This document shows, piece after piece, positions 1 through 9,964 of a stretch of 64,000 bases of DNA (position 1 is the stretch's first letter; every line of letters starts with the position of its first letter). This stretch comes from Flaccisagitta enflata (lineage: Eukaryota; Chaetognatha; Sagittoidea; Aphragmophora): contig OZ231126.1 in assembly GCA_965153355.1 (NCBI GenBank), positions 3,596,001-3,660,000 on the forward strand, read 5' to 3'. Under the pieces are notes generated by a model that worked only from the letters and a program-made list of their open reading frames with translations, was not told the DNA's origin and made no database searches. A program made the translations under genes and the position numbers.

Positions 1-464
1 CAGAGTGAAAAGCATTTTTCCGCATACTTTCAGATGTTATGAAACTATTTATACCCAATATTGACTCATTTCTATTGGATTAAATGCTTTATGACCTTAG
101 AGTGCAAAAGAAGAGAAATTTGTGAAAAGCAAGTGAAAAATACTGCTAAACTCTTTTACATTTAGTATTTAAGTTGTCTAATAACTTGACCAAATCAATC
201 AAATTTTTGTCTTTGTTCAATAAAATTCCTTAATAAGGTGCTAAAAAAAATCATTTTTTTGCTCATTTAGCTCATTTTGCTCATTTTTCTTCCAATCAAA
301 TATAGATTTTTACTTTTATCCACATTATTACTTGTCCATTTTAGGCCAAAAAAATCGCAATTTGCATGGCGAAGCACGGCTTGAGCCATAGCATTCTGGA
401 TTCAAGACCCCTTGAACTACATTTTGGCATAGGTCGCTCATTGTGCGTCCTTGTGCGATTTTTT
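1..464. other. AT-rich unassigned DNA
   Basis: No convincing gene, RNA or repeat boundary is visible here. The stretch is AT-rich with short repeats of GCTCATTT near 258-290. It ends in the T-run into which the rolling-circle-type element at 465 is inserted. Confidence 0.5.
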
Positions 465-654
465 AGTCGCGTGCACGCGACTCTACAACCCGCTCCGTCG
501 GTCGGTCGGTCGGTTGGTCGGTCGGTCGGTCGGTCGGTCCGTAACACTTTGCTTTTTTGCGTCGTTTTTTGTCATTTTGGGTCGTCTGGAGTTATTTTGA
601 ATCATTTTTTTGGTGTTTTTGATAATTATTGGTTGTTTTTGGTCATTTTTTATC

Positions 655-1035
655 ATTTTTGGTCATTTTTGTCATTTTAGTCATTTTGGTCATTTTGGTC
701 ATTTTTGATCATTTTTGATCATTTTTGGTCATTTTTGGTCATTTTTGGTCATTTTTGGTCATTTTTGGTCATTTTGGTCAATTTGGTCATTTCGTTCATT
801 TTGGTCATTTTGGTCATTTTGGTCATTTCGGTCAAAATTGGTCATTTTTGGTCATTTTTGGTCATTTTTGGTCATTTTTGGTCATTTTTGGTCATTTTTG
901 GTCATTTTTGGTCATTTTTGGTCATTTTTGGTCATTTTGGTCATTTTGGTCATTTTGGTCATTTTTGGTCATTTTGGTCATTTTGGTCATTTTTGATCAT
1001 TTTTGGTCATTTTTGGTCATTTTGGTCATTTTTTT
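655..1035. repeat. GGTCATTTTT tandem array
   Basis: About 35 head-to-tail copies of a 9-10 bp unit (GGTCATTTT or GGTCATTTTT), forming the hairpin-proximal core of the surrounding element. All three forward frames stay open through it and give FGHFWSFLVI-type low-complexity translations. Confidence 0.95.
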
Positions 1036-1249
1036 CATATTATTAGTATATCTAACTATAATTAGTTTGATATATATTATCAAAACTATATAAAATCATA
1101 TATATATATATTGTATTGTATTGTATGCTATGATAACATATTGTATACAATTTCAATGGATATTGTATTGTATTGGTATTGTATTGTATTGTCCCAATAC
1201 TTGAAAGTATTGTATTGGTATTGTATAGTTGACGAAAATGTTATATAGC

Positions 1250-1866
1250 TCAGGCCTGGGTTTAAGTCTGGTTTAAGTCTGGTTTAAGTCTGGTTTGAGT
1301 CTGGTTTGAGTCTGGTTTGAGTCTGGTTTGAGTCTGGTTTGAGTCTGGTTTGAGTCTGGTTTGAGTCTGGTTTGAGTCTGGTTTGAGTCTGGATTGAGTC
1401 TGGCTTGAGTCTGGTTTAAGTCTGGTTTGAGTCTGGTTTATGTCTGATTGATGTCTGGTTTAGGTCTGGTTTAGGTCTGGTTTTTGTCTGATTCATGTCT
1501 GGTTTGGGTCTGGTTTATGTCTGGTTTAGGTCTGGTTTAGGTCTGGTTAGGTCTGGTTTAAGACTGGTTTAATTCTGGTTTAATTCTGGTTTAATTCTGG
1601 TTTAATTCTGGTTTGAGTCTGGTTTGAGTCTGGTTTGAGTCTGGTTTGAGTCTGGTTTGAGTCTGGTTTGTGTCTGATTTGAGTCTGGTTTGAGTCTGGT
1701 TTGAGCCTGGATTGAGTCTGGTTTGAGTCTGGATTGAGTCTGGATTGAGTCTGGGTTGAGTCTGGTTTGAGTCTGGTTTGAGTCTGGATTGAGTCTGGTT
1801 TGAGTCTGGTTTAGGTCTGGTTTAGGTCTGGTTTGGGTCTGGTTTGGGTCTGGTTTAAGTCTGATT
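1250..1866. repeat. GTCTGGTTTGAG tandem array
   Basis: About 50 copies of a 12 bp unit, GTCTGGTTTGAG or GTCTGGTTTAAG, with point variants. It forms the distal core of the element at 465-1947. Between the two arrays (about 1085-1235) lies a short TATTG-rich stretch not seen in the E copies. Confidence 0.95.
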
Positions 1867-1947
1867 TTTGATAAAAAGATACAAGAAGGAGTCACGTCAG
1901 TTCAGTTATTTTTGTCCTGCACGCGACTTATAGGTGTTGGCCTTGTT

Positions 1948-3104
1948 ATATTTATAGGGTAATAAAAGCATGCAAATTAGGTCAAATATGTAGTAATAGT
2001 AGACTAATTTATTAGCGCTAAAGATGTAAAAAATATTGATTTTTTAAATTTTTCCAGACATGTAAACATCAATGAAGGAATCCAATCCAATATTGAAGAT
2101 ATCATGAGCTTTTTGTAATCTTAACAGATAATCAAAAAAAAATCATTGATTTTTCTTGAAATTCAGCATTTTTTGTAGTAATGTCCATTTAGGTCGCCTT
2201 TTCTCACTCTAAAACGCCATAAAACCTGTCATATGGACCGGTAATATATGAACAAATGCTACCATGACCAGTTTACTTAGTTTGAGCCATATAGCAGAGA
2301 TGAAAATTTTCACCCAAATACCAAAGGAGCCATCTAGCGCAAGCCGTGGCTCTTAGTGGGCTGGTTCGTCCGTCATTGAATGAAACATTTGACACCCACT
2401 CTCTTTATCATTTCGCTGTTGTCTTTGTTGTTTTTTTTTGTTTTTTTTGTTTTGTTTTTTTGTTGTTGTCTTTTCGTTGGCAGTGGATCCGAGTAATCCG
2501 GGTAGTAAATCGATTCCAGATTCAAGAACTAAAATATCTCAAATGTCTCAGCTTATTTCTCTCACGTTCTCACGATTCTTTCCCGAATTCTATTTAACAA
2601 TTAACACCCAAAACAAAAACAAATTCTTTTACAACCGGCTCTTACTTTATTACAAGACATAACGGATTAATACTTGCCAAAATGAATAGGATATTGCTAA
2701 ATATTCAAATTGCATGGGTCAATTAAAATGCCGCTGCATCTAAATCGTTGCTAAGACCGGCGAATAATAGAAACAATTCGCTTACTGGCAATTTCGCGCG
2801 TACTGTCTTCTGATTTTCTTAAAGAAGCTTGATTATTTTTCTCAACAAACTAAGAGATCGCGTAAACATGCGTAAACCAAATGAAATTTGTTTTCTTTCT
2901 TATCAACAATGACACCAACTACAATCTGTTATTTTCTAAAATGATCATGAGGGTTGCAATGTAGTTCTTTTAATGTCGAAAAAGCTACAAGGCCCGTATC
3001 ATGAAATATGTCATTTCTTCCACTGGTGTCAATCGATATTTTTTCCCACTGTTCCATGGGTAAGTCTTTGTTCCTTCATTGCGAAAATAATCTTTTGTGA
3101 AGTA
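1948..3104. other. AT-rich unassigned DNA
   Basis: No exon with convincing splice sites or codon pattern was found. A T/G-rich run lies at 2409-2470. Open frames here are short and lack family features. Confidence 0.45.
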
Positions 3105-3375
3105 TGACAGAGAGACAGAGAGAAAGAGAGAGAGAGCGAGAGCTAAAGAGCGAGAGCGAGACAGCAAGAAAGCGTGAGAGCGAGAAAGCATGAGAGCAGG
3201 GGCGTGAGAGCGAGAGAGTGTGAGAGCAAGAGCTAAAACGAGAGAGCAAGAGCAAAAGCAAGAGAGCGAGAGCAAAAGCAAGAAAGCGAGAGCGAGATCG
3301 AGAGAGGGCCAGAGAGCAAGAGAGAGGGCCAGAGAGCAAGAGAGAGGGCCAGAGAGCGAGAGCGAGAGAGCGCAC
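3105..3375. repeat. GAGAGCGAGA purine-rich simple repeat
   Basis: Imperfect repeats of GAGAGCGAGA and GAGAGCAAGA about 270 bp long, including three near-perfect copies of an 18 bp unit (AGAGAGGGCCAGAGAGCA) around 3302-3360. Frames on both strands are low complexity (Leu/Ser-rich or Arg/Glu-rich) and are not treated as genes. Confidence 0.9.
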
Positions 3376-3880
3376 CACTTTTCCTATCATGTCAAGTCTT
3401 TGCTAAATCAAAGTCATTCCTAATCATGACATTTCACGCCTTTTCTGCTTCTACTACTAGTAAATCCTGTCCCTTCAGTCATTTTTGTCATTTGTCATGG
3501 TCTGCTGATGGCAGGGACATTGTCCTTTTCATGGAAAAAGATGACGAAAACGTCCGCCGTGTCATTCTAACACAACACCAAAGCATTAGATTCGCGTGCG
3601 AGCGCGTTTCACCTCTTTTTTGCTCGTTTGAGAAAAAAAAGTTCACAAAAAAATACCATTTTGTCATTGAACGACTTCAGTTTAAAAGTAAATTTGTGGT
3701 AACAGTGAAATATACCTCAGCTCTCAAACGTTATTCAAAATGGGGGATGTAGATAGGTAAATTAACAATATTTTGTGGGGTGGACTTCCGATTCTGGCGA
3801 TTCTGGCGATCAGTTGTACATTTTCCTTGCTGTCTATGTTGACAGGTGTTTTGAAATTCGAATCTAGAAATTTTCCCACC
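3376..3880. other. unassigned DNA
   Basis: A 108-codon open frame crosses 3426-3752, but it has no recognised motif, splice context or codon signature. It is not annotated as a gene. Confidence 0.4.
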
Positions 3881-4562
3881 GTGTTCAAGCCAAATTTTTT
3901 TTTCACTATGAACTAGAAACTAGTTGCTGGTAGCGAGCTAGTTTTTGAATTTTCTCCACCAGTAAATGAATGAGCATTGAAATGCAAGGCCTCGAATGCG
4001 TGTGTTTTTAAATTAAAATCAAAGGACTAGTAACTCTACATAAGAGGTTTTGTCCGTCTGTCAGTCAGTTCATAACGCACAAATCAAAAAGTGTGAAAAA
4101 GCAAATTGGAAATGACGCAGGTGTGTGGGAACAGGGAGTGTAGAGGGTAGGGTGTTGTTCGCTACTGCCCACCCACCCGCGACGACATTGTAACCCCGCA
4201 TTTCTTTTTTTTTATGAAAAGTGCTACAAAAAGTAACTTACAAAAAATTTTGAAAAAAAAATGTTTTTTTTTTTTTAAATTGTCTCATAATTCAATTCAA
4301 TACCTCCCCTCTACATTCCCCGCTTTCACACACCCACGGCATTTCCAACATGCTTTTTCACACTTTTCGATTAGCGCGTTATGAACTGACTGATAAGTTG
4401 ACCGACGGACAGACAAAACCTCTCATGTAGAGTTGCTAGTCCGCATTCGAGGCCTTGCATTTCAATGCTCATTCATCAACTGGTGGAGAAAATTCGAAAA
4501 ATAGCTCGCTACCAGCAACTAGTTTCTAGTTCATAGTGAAAAAGAAAATTTGGCTCGAACGC
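3881..4562. repeat. foldback with about 270 bp arms containing HINE 3' ends
   Basis: Long imperfect inverted repeat: 3881 to about 4155 pairs with about 4302 to 4562, with a loop of about 145 bp. Both arms carry the same order: TTCAAGCCAAATTT, CTAGTTTCTAGTTCATAG (or its complement), GCATTGAAATGCAAGGCC, a HINE-type 3' end (ACTCTACATAAGAGG then GTCCGTC), then AGTGTGAAAAAGC. The arms differ by point changes and small indels. A complete short HINE (4569) abuts the right end. Confidence 0.75.
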
Positions 4563-4568
4563 AGTAAG

Positions 4569-4735
4569 AACAAGGCCGGATACACGGCCAATACCAGTCG
4601 CGGACGGGTGGGCAGGGGCGGAAATGCGTGTTTTCCCATTTTTCGACTCGAGCGTGACGGACCAACCAACCAACCAACCAACCGACCGACGGACGGACAA
4701 AGCCTCTTATAGAGTCGCTTGTCCGCGACTAAAAA
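4569..4735 (+). mobile_element. short HINE-like element, GTCGCGGAC subfamily
   Basis: A complete 167 bp element. It starts AACAAGGCCGGATACACGG, has a left subterminal GTCGCGGAC, a CCAACCAACC/GACGGACGGAC microsatellite and CCTCTTATAGAG, and ends in a hairpin whose right arm GTCCGCGAC is the exact inverse of the left motif, followed by TAAAAA. It is a near twin of the element at 26912, including a shared GTGGGCAGGGGCGGAAATG block. Confidence 0.8.
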
Positions 4736-5349
4736 TTCTAGATTCTCAATTGTCTCAGATAATGAGTTGAATATCATATTCAATAATTACATTATTATCA
4801 TTCTCATTACCGCCAACATTCACCTGACTCCCCTTTCCTTCTTTCAAAACCCCCCTCGCTTCACCCCATTCACTTCCCCCGTCAGTCTCGCCTCCTCCCC
4901 TCCCGCCCCTTCTCTTTTCCCCGTCCACTGTCTAGACTTACACTCGAAAATTTTTCTAGGTCAGTCGGAAGCTCAATTTTTTGCTTGGACCGGCTCAGCA
5001 CTTTCAATACTGCACGTTTCAAATTTCAAGGTTTTGGCTCAAATACTTTAGAAGTTATGAGCATTTGTTTTTTGAAGAAAAAAAAGTGAAAATACAAAAT
5101 TCAAAATTTTGGTAAATGAGATAAACAGAGTTATGTGCATATGCCAAGGTATCTTTCAGGACCAAATTCAAGCAGATTAGTTTTTATGCTAGTCTTGCTA
5201 GAGCTCATGCCGTTACTATCTTCTGACCGGCCGCATTTAAAAGAGTAATTGGAAAATTCACAAGGATTCAGATTCCGGATCTAAGGTCAATCTCTACACT
5301 GTCCCTTCGCTTTCCTAACTCGTCCCTTTGTTTCTTTTTCCCCTTTCAG
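4736..5349 (+). other. probable intron upstream of the thymosin-like exon
   Basis: No repeat family was recognised. A pyrimidine-rich tract (about 5315-5349, ending CCCCTTTCAG) immediately precedes the exon at 5350 and is a good 3' splice acceptor. Upstream exons of that gene were not found in the window. Confidence 0.5.
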
Positions 5350-5523
5350 CACCAACTGAAGAAGACTCAGATCTCCGACAAGTCGGGCGTAAGTTCACAA
5401 GACAAGATTCTGGCGACGATCGCGAAAGGAAACGTCAACTTGAAACACGCCGCAGAACCACAAGTCAAAACATGGATGCCCACTAAGGAGGAGATCGAGG
5501 AGGAGAGGAAGCAAATGGCCTGA
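5350..5523 (+). CDS. terminal exon of a beta-thymosin/WH2-type actin-binding protein (partial)
   Basis: This exon encodes the last 57 residues and the stop (TGA 5521-5523) of a larger protein. It starts directly after a strong acceptor (CCCCTTTCAG) in phase 0. Visible motifs: LKKTQ at residues 3-7 (start of a thymosin-type repeat), a WH2-like stretch ILATIAKG...LKH at residues 20-33, and PTKEEIEEER at residues 44-53, matching the conserved C-terminal helix of beta-thymosin repeats. Such domains bind monomeric actin in the cytoplasm, so a role in actin sequestration or filament turnover is inferred. Its G+C and codon choice stand out from the AT-rich surroundings, as expected of a real exon. 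Upstream exons lie outside the window or were not recognised. The 3' UTR carries degraded tandem copies of the exon's own end. Confidence 0.75.
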   Translation, partial: HQLKKTQISDKSGVSSQDKILATIAKGNVNLKHAAEPQVKTWMPTKEEIEEERKQMA

Positions 5524-5672
5524 GGAGAGGGGAGAAGGAGGGGGGGGGGAAGAGTGCGGGGTGATTGAGGAGACGAGGAAGTGAATGGTCCGAGGAGCGG
5601 GGAGGAGGAGGGGGGGGAAGTGCGGGGTGATTGAGGAGACGAGGAAGTAAATGGTCCGAGGAGAGGGGAGGA
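5492..5672 (+). repeat. tandem duplication of the thymosin C-terminal coding end into the 3' UTR
   Basis: Three units of about 65-80 bp. The first covers the last codons and stop (ATCGAGGAGGAGAGGAAG...GGCCTGAGGAGAGGGGAG). The second (from about 5560) and third (from about 5627) read ATTGAGGAGACGAGGAAGT...GGTCCGAGGAG. Units 2 and 3 are more alike to each other than to unit 1. They lie after the stop codon and are probably untranslated. Confidence 0.75.
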
Positions 5673-5717
5673 GAGTTTGAGGGTGGCTGGCGAGAGGGAA
5701 AAGTAAGGGCGATAGGG

Positions 5718-6233
5718 TTGCGTGCTTCGCATAGCAAAAAATTGGATTTTTTTCTCGTCCCGCTAACCTAATATGGAGTGAAAAAAAATCATGATGATGA
5801 CCATTTTCCTTTTCTCAAAATTCCTTCATCTTCCGTTTTTGTTTTGACGTTAAAGTTTACTCAAATTTCCCAGAATTCAGCAAAATCCTGTGTAGTCTTG
5901 TTACAAAAGGAACAATTGTTAGCTTTAGAAAATCATGATTTTTGTAAAAATAAATTAAAATATCAGAGCATAAGTTACGTAAGAGCTTGTGAAAAAGCAG
6001 ATTAACAATTCTTTAAAGAGAAGAAATTTTCAAAAGCTATTTTGAAGAAGATCAGCATACTTTTTTATCCCACTGCAATATACAAATTAGGCTCTCAAAA
6101 ACAATTTTCTAAAAAACGGAAGATGAACAACATTTGATGAAATAAAAATAGTAAAAGTCCTTAAATTGGCCATTCCACATTAGGTAAAGAGGATGAAAAG
6201 AAATAAGCAACTTTTGCTATGTGAAGCACCCAA
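5718..6233 (+). mobile_element. MITE with 22 bp TIRs and 9 bp target duplication, copy 1
   Basis: A 516 bp AT-rich element with terminal inverted repeats that read TTGCGTGCTTCGCATAGC (left) and TTGGGTGCTTCACATAGC (right, reversed), each continuing AAAA. It is flanked by GCGATAGGG at 5709-5717 and again at 6234-6242. A second copy in reverse orientation lies at 59717-60231 with its own different 9 bp duplication. No transposase is encoded. The 9 bp duplication points to a Mutator-like source; Merlin-like is an alternative. Confidence 0.85.
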
Positions 6234-6242
6234 GCGATAGGG

Positions 6243-6870
6243 TGATGGAAACAGGCTTAGGGGAATACGCGGAAGATTACAAACAACGGTGTTAGATGGT
6301 GCAGTAGAAAAGAGATGTGAGAGATGGGAGGCAAAAGCCGGCATCGCGACGCTAAACGGAATGGAGAGAAGTTAACTCCGGGAGGGCAATGACCGCGACA
6401 AAGTATGGAATACCGCCACAAGGCGTATACAGATAGAATAGACCCCCGCCGCGACAAAGTGATGACGCATGGATTATAATGACGACGTGGCGTGTGGCGT
6501 GGTGGCGTATGGGACATCATTACGCAGCGCAGTGGCGTGTACAGAAGATCGTTATGCACTGTGGTGGTTGTTGTGGCGTATGAACGTGGCGTAAGGACGT
6601 GGCGTAAGGACGTGGCGTATGGACGACTATGGCCGTGGCCTCAAATGAAAACCGGAATGGCAGTGAAGGACCGAAGGTGGCGTTGACATCGACTTTGCCG
6701 GCAAAAAAAAACAAACTCGCCGGACGGTCGCGTGTGCCGGCCAGATGGCATGGAGAAGAGGGAGAGAGGGAGGAGAAACAGTAAGAGAGGAAGAGGAAGA
6801 AGAGGAGGAAGAATAAAGAGCTAATAAAACCGAAGGGAGAGGTGGTGTAGCATGAAGAAAGAGAAAGACT
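6243..6870. repeat. degenerate GTGGCGTATG-type low-complexity region
   Basis: From about 6420 to 6625 the motif GTGGCGTAWGGACG recurs irregularly (for example AGGACGTGGCGTA twice at 6593-6617). It is followed by a purine-rich stretch (6745-6860). Open frames on both strands are low complexity, and no gene is supported. Confidence 0.55.
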
Positions 6871-7976
6871 AACAAACTACAGGCTGTAGTCCAGCAACAA
6901 CGAGAAGAAAGAAAATAGCGTTTAGAATGTTTGCCTCAATATCAGCCGGCTTATCTTTTTGGTAAGCTTGATAGTTTTTTTTTTTTCGATTTTTACCGCT
7001 AAGAGGAGGTGAAAAAGGAAGAAAATTATTGAAGTGTAAGATAATGACCAATCATTATTTTTGATTGAGCTACTATGTCAAAGTTGAAACTACAGCAAGA
7101 CGCAATGTGAGTTATTTTTCCTATAGGCTTTTTTTTTATTGAACAGTGAAAATTGCATGAAATTCCGTTAGCGCAAACCAATATCCCGTTTGTTCTTGTA
7201 GCTCGTACTTAACCGGCGTTTGCTATTGCTCATGATTAATATCGCGTTGTTGTTCTCACTTGGCTTTACAACTTTTTTTTTGTCCTTCTTTTCCTGTATT
7301 GCTTTTCATGTGGTTTTATAATACAAAAGCGGATTTTCGTAGCGTACTAGTCTGACTACAAAATCTTACAATGCTAATACATATATGATGAAAATGTCTC
7401 TTCAACCGTCTAATGTGAAAAAAACGTCCCGAGAGTCCGCCTTGAATTTGAATACAACACCAAAATACTTAAAAAATTATTTCAAATTGATCCTTTAATA
7501 AGTTTCATTGCCTCCCGTTTCACACATTCTTTTTTTGTGAATATGTGCATGAAAAAAAAACTAAAGAAGGAAAAAAACGCGATAAAAAAAAAAAATTGGC
7601 AGCAGTTTAGAATTTTAAAAAAGGTCAAATTTTCGATCTTAATTATTTTTTTTTTTTTTTCAAGACAATTTTTTTTCTTTTTTTTTTTTTTTTTTTTTGC
7701 AGCGTGATTTTTTTCCTTCTTGTTAATCTCCGCCAAATTTCTTTTAATGACATTGAAGCAGTTCCACCTTGTGTTGAATATATAGAAATTGAATCTCAGC
7801 ATCGAATTGATCAAAAAACCGCCATTTTCATGTTTATCCCTTAAATGTATTTACGTCTTGGTGTTTTTATTTCTCGCTCTGACACTAGACAGTAAGCACT
7901 GAGCTGCCTGCAGCTAATCGAACCAGTCAAGACCTATACACTCTGGAAAACAGACATGCAGTTGGCATATAGGTCA
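6871..7976. other. AT-rich unassigned DNA with homopolymer runs
   Basis: Contains several A or T runs (for example T-runs at 7648-7660 and 7677-7698) and no supported gene. The minus-strand frame at 7482-7814 is Lys/Phe-rich through these runs and is rejected. Confidence 0.5.
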
Positions 7977-8423
7977 CTGAGCAGTGGCAGATAATTGCGA
8001 CGTAGACAAACCAATTTACACAATGGCATAGATAGCGAGGAAACCTATCCTGTACAGACCGTACTGTACTAAAACAAAGTTGCAGTTGAACTGGCAGTTG
8101 TTGTTAATACCTAGTGGTTATCACACGCCAACAGAATTGAGAGCGAGCGGAAGAAAGAGAGGAATAGGGAAAAAGAATGAATTGAGTGAGGTCACGCTAA
8201 CCTATCGCGTCTTGTATCGACTTTACTTTGGATACTTCTTTCCTTTCATCGTTGCATAAGATAGAAACAGCTCTCGAGAGCATAAGATAGAAACAGCTCT
8301 CGAGCTCTCGAGAGCGCGAAGTGACATGACATGACATACGATTCCGCAATGTTGAGTGACACTTTTGTGCAGTACATAGAAAAGGTCTGGCTAGAGGGCA
8401 GGGGGGCTGTCACCCCCATCGAA
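7977..8423. repeat. dispersed repeat of unknown family, copy 1
   Basis: Closely related to 26120-26850 in the same orientation: GAGCAGTGGCAGATAATTGC at the start, then TAGTGGTTATCACA, GAATGAATTGAG and GCATAAGATAGAAACAG in the same order. This copy lacks the HINE-like insertion carried by the other. No ends or target duplications were defined. Confidence 0.7.
8254..8315. repeat. 26 bp direct duplication with CTCTCGAGAG palindromes
   Basis: GCATAAGATAGAAACAG followed by CTCTCGAGAG occurs twice in direct succession, and a further GAGCTCTCGAGAGC follows. The copy at 26675 has the unit once, so the duplication is specific to this copy. Confidence 0.8.
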
Positions 8424-9026
8424 GAGCGGGAGCCCAGGCCCCAAAGGGATCCGAGATAAGAAAGGAAAAATATTTAAAACTAGTCATCCAAGGATCGCAC
8501 ATGGTCAGCGGTACCCGATGCCCTGCTGGGAGTCAGACGACGAACGTAGCCTTAGATGTTTAAAAGACTTTTTTTAGGGTAACATCATTTTTTACCAAGC
8601 GAATTCGAGATTCTTTGTATTATTCTTCATTTTATACATCGGAAAAATAACTACCAGAAAATTCTTTGGCCAGTTTCTAATCTTTGATTACAAATGGATC
8701 TCGATGATTGTGAGTCATAGTGTTATGGAAAAAGTAGATAAGTGTTGATCAACCATTCTGTGCATCAATTTGGTTGAACAACAAAATGCTCTCTTGATGT
8801 AAGTTATGATGATTGCTGATGAATATTTTTTTTATTCCTTGTTAACATGTTCAACCTTACTTTTTTCCAACTTCTATAGCCGGAAGAATTGATATGACAA
8901 TGGATTCTGCTTAGTTGGACATGAATCTATGGGAATCAAGAAAAAAATCAATTCTTCCGCCATTTTGGATACCCTGCGTACCCCCCCTGGCTGGGAGTGA
9001 TCCAGTTAAGAAATAGAGTGAGAGCA
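8424..9026. other. GGTCAGCGGTACC-family fragment and unassigned DNA
   Basis: Around 8502 the motif GGTCAGCGGTACCCGATGCC marks a fragment of the family also seen at 9995, 16371 and 62663. The rest (8560-9000) is AT-rich without supported features. Confidence 0.45.
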
Positions 9027-9462
9027 GGGCAGCGGCCTTAAAGGGCCGATGTTTTGTAGAACACAGGGGGGAATTTCCCAATGTCCCTCCTTCCATCCCT
9101 CCTGAGGGGGGCATATTTCAGCCTTTAGATGGCTGATTAAGGCCACCAAAGGCATATTTAAGGGCTGGAGGGCAAAATCAAGGCTTAAAGAGCAGATTTG
9201 AGGTTTAAAAGGCTGATTTTATGCTTGGAGGGCTGATTTAAAGTCTGGAGGGCAGATTTGAGGTCTGGAGGGCAGTTTTTTAAGCAGGGGGGGGGTGATT
9301 TAAAGCAAAGATGGCTAATTTAAGGCTTGGAGGGCTAAATTGAGGCTTGGGAGGGGTAATTTTAGGCCTCGATAGTCACCAGAGGGGGATGGACGGAGGA
9401 ACGGACGCTAGGAAATTCCCCTCTGTGTTCTACAGGACATCGGCCTATTGAGGCCGCTGCCC
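9027..9462. repeat. foldback with 53 bp arms and a tandem-repeat core
   Basis: The arm 9027-9079 (GGGCAGCGGCC...GGGCCGATGT...GTAGAACACAGG...GAATTTCC) is the imperfect inverse of 9411-9462. Between them, about 9110-9370, lie 10-12 imperfect units of 22-25 bp of the type GGCTGATTTAAGGCTTGGAG. Part of the same arm occurs a third time at 9552-9607, so it is a mobile or amplified sequence. Confidence 0.7.
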
Positions 9463-9662
9463 AAAAAGGAGGGAACAGGTCGCCCAAGCGCAATATGTGG
9501 TCATAGATACCCGTTGCCCTGCTTTACAGGATTGTGAATTTGAGTGATGGGAAGCAGGGCAGCGGCTCCAAATGGGATGAAGTCCTGTAGACCACAGGGG
9601 ACTTTTGTTCATTCATTCGTTCGTTCGTCCATTCGTTTGTTCATAGGTTTGAGGAATGAAGG
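9463..9662. repeat. third copy of the foldback arm and flanking DNA
   Basis: 9552-9607 repeats GCAGGGCAGCGGC...GTCCTGTAGACCACAGG. It is followed by a CATTCGTTCGTTC-type microsatellite (9608-9645). The upstream part (9494-9520) resembles the GGTCAGCGGTACC family in degraded form. Confidence 0.55.
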
Positions 9663-9862
9663 GCTAATTTGAGGTCTGAGAGGCCTGATATGAGGTCTGA
9701 GAGGCCTGATATGAGGTGTGAGAGGCCTGATTTGAGGTGCGAGAGGCCTGATTTGAGGTGTCAGAGGCCTGATTCGAGGTGTCAGAGGCCTGATTTGAGG
9801 TGTGAGAGGCCTGATATGAGGTCCAAGAGGTCTGATTTGAGGTCTGAGAGGCCCTTTCGAGG
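9663..9862. repeat. 21 bp tandem array GAGGTCTGAGAGGCCTGATTT
   Basis: About nine units of about 21 bp, each holding the near-palindrome AGAGGCCTGA. The open frame with repeated SERPDM-type peptides is only the translation of the array. It appears to be the core of the foldback-type element that starts at 9552. Confidence 0.85.
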
Positions 9863-9964
9863 CTGAGAGAATTATTTTGGGTAAATGGGCTGAATCAGGG
9901 GGAAAGAGAGGCAGCAGAAAGCAGCCACCACACCAAAAACGTAAAAAAAATTCAAGAGTAATGC

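Larger units (their letters stand above)
465..1947 (-). mobile_element. HINE-like rolling-circle element, isolated long copy
   Basis: Non-autonomous element read on the minus strand. It begins AACAAGGCC (1947 backwards) with a subterminal GTCGCGTGC and ends in the perfect palindrome GTCGCGTGCACGCGAC followed by CTAAAAA at 465. The core holds a GGTCATTTTT array, a TATTG-rich patch and a GTCTGGTTTGAG array, with a GGTC/CCGT microsatellite near the hairpin. It has the same ends and the same array order as the E elements of the 28.6-59 kb satellite, but sits in different flanking DNA. That establishes E as a mobile unit rather than a part of the satellite. No protein is encoded; the open frames across it are translations of the arrays. 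Confidence 0.8.

Noticed and set aside
705-1093. Overlapping open frames rich in FGHFWSFLVI (also inside every E element)
   Set aside because: All three forward frames stay open because the 10 bp array has no stop codons. Low complexity, no start or splice context.
3426-3752. 108-codon plus-strand frame
   Set aside because: No homology cue, no splice sites and ordinary AT-rich composition. Insufficient to call a gene.
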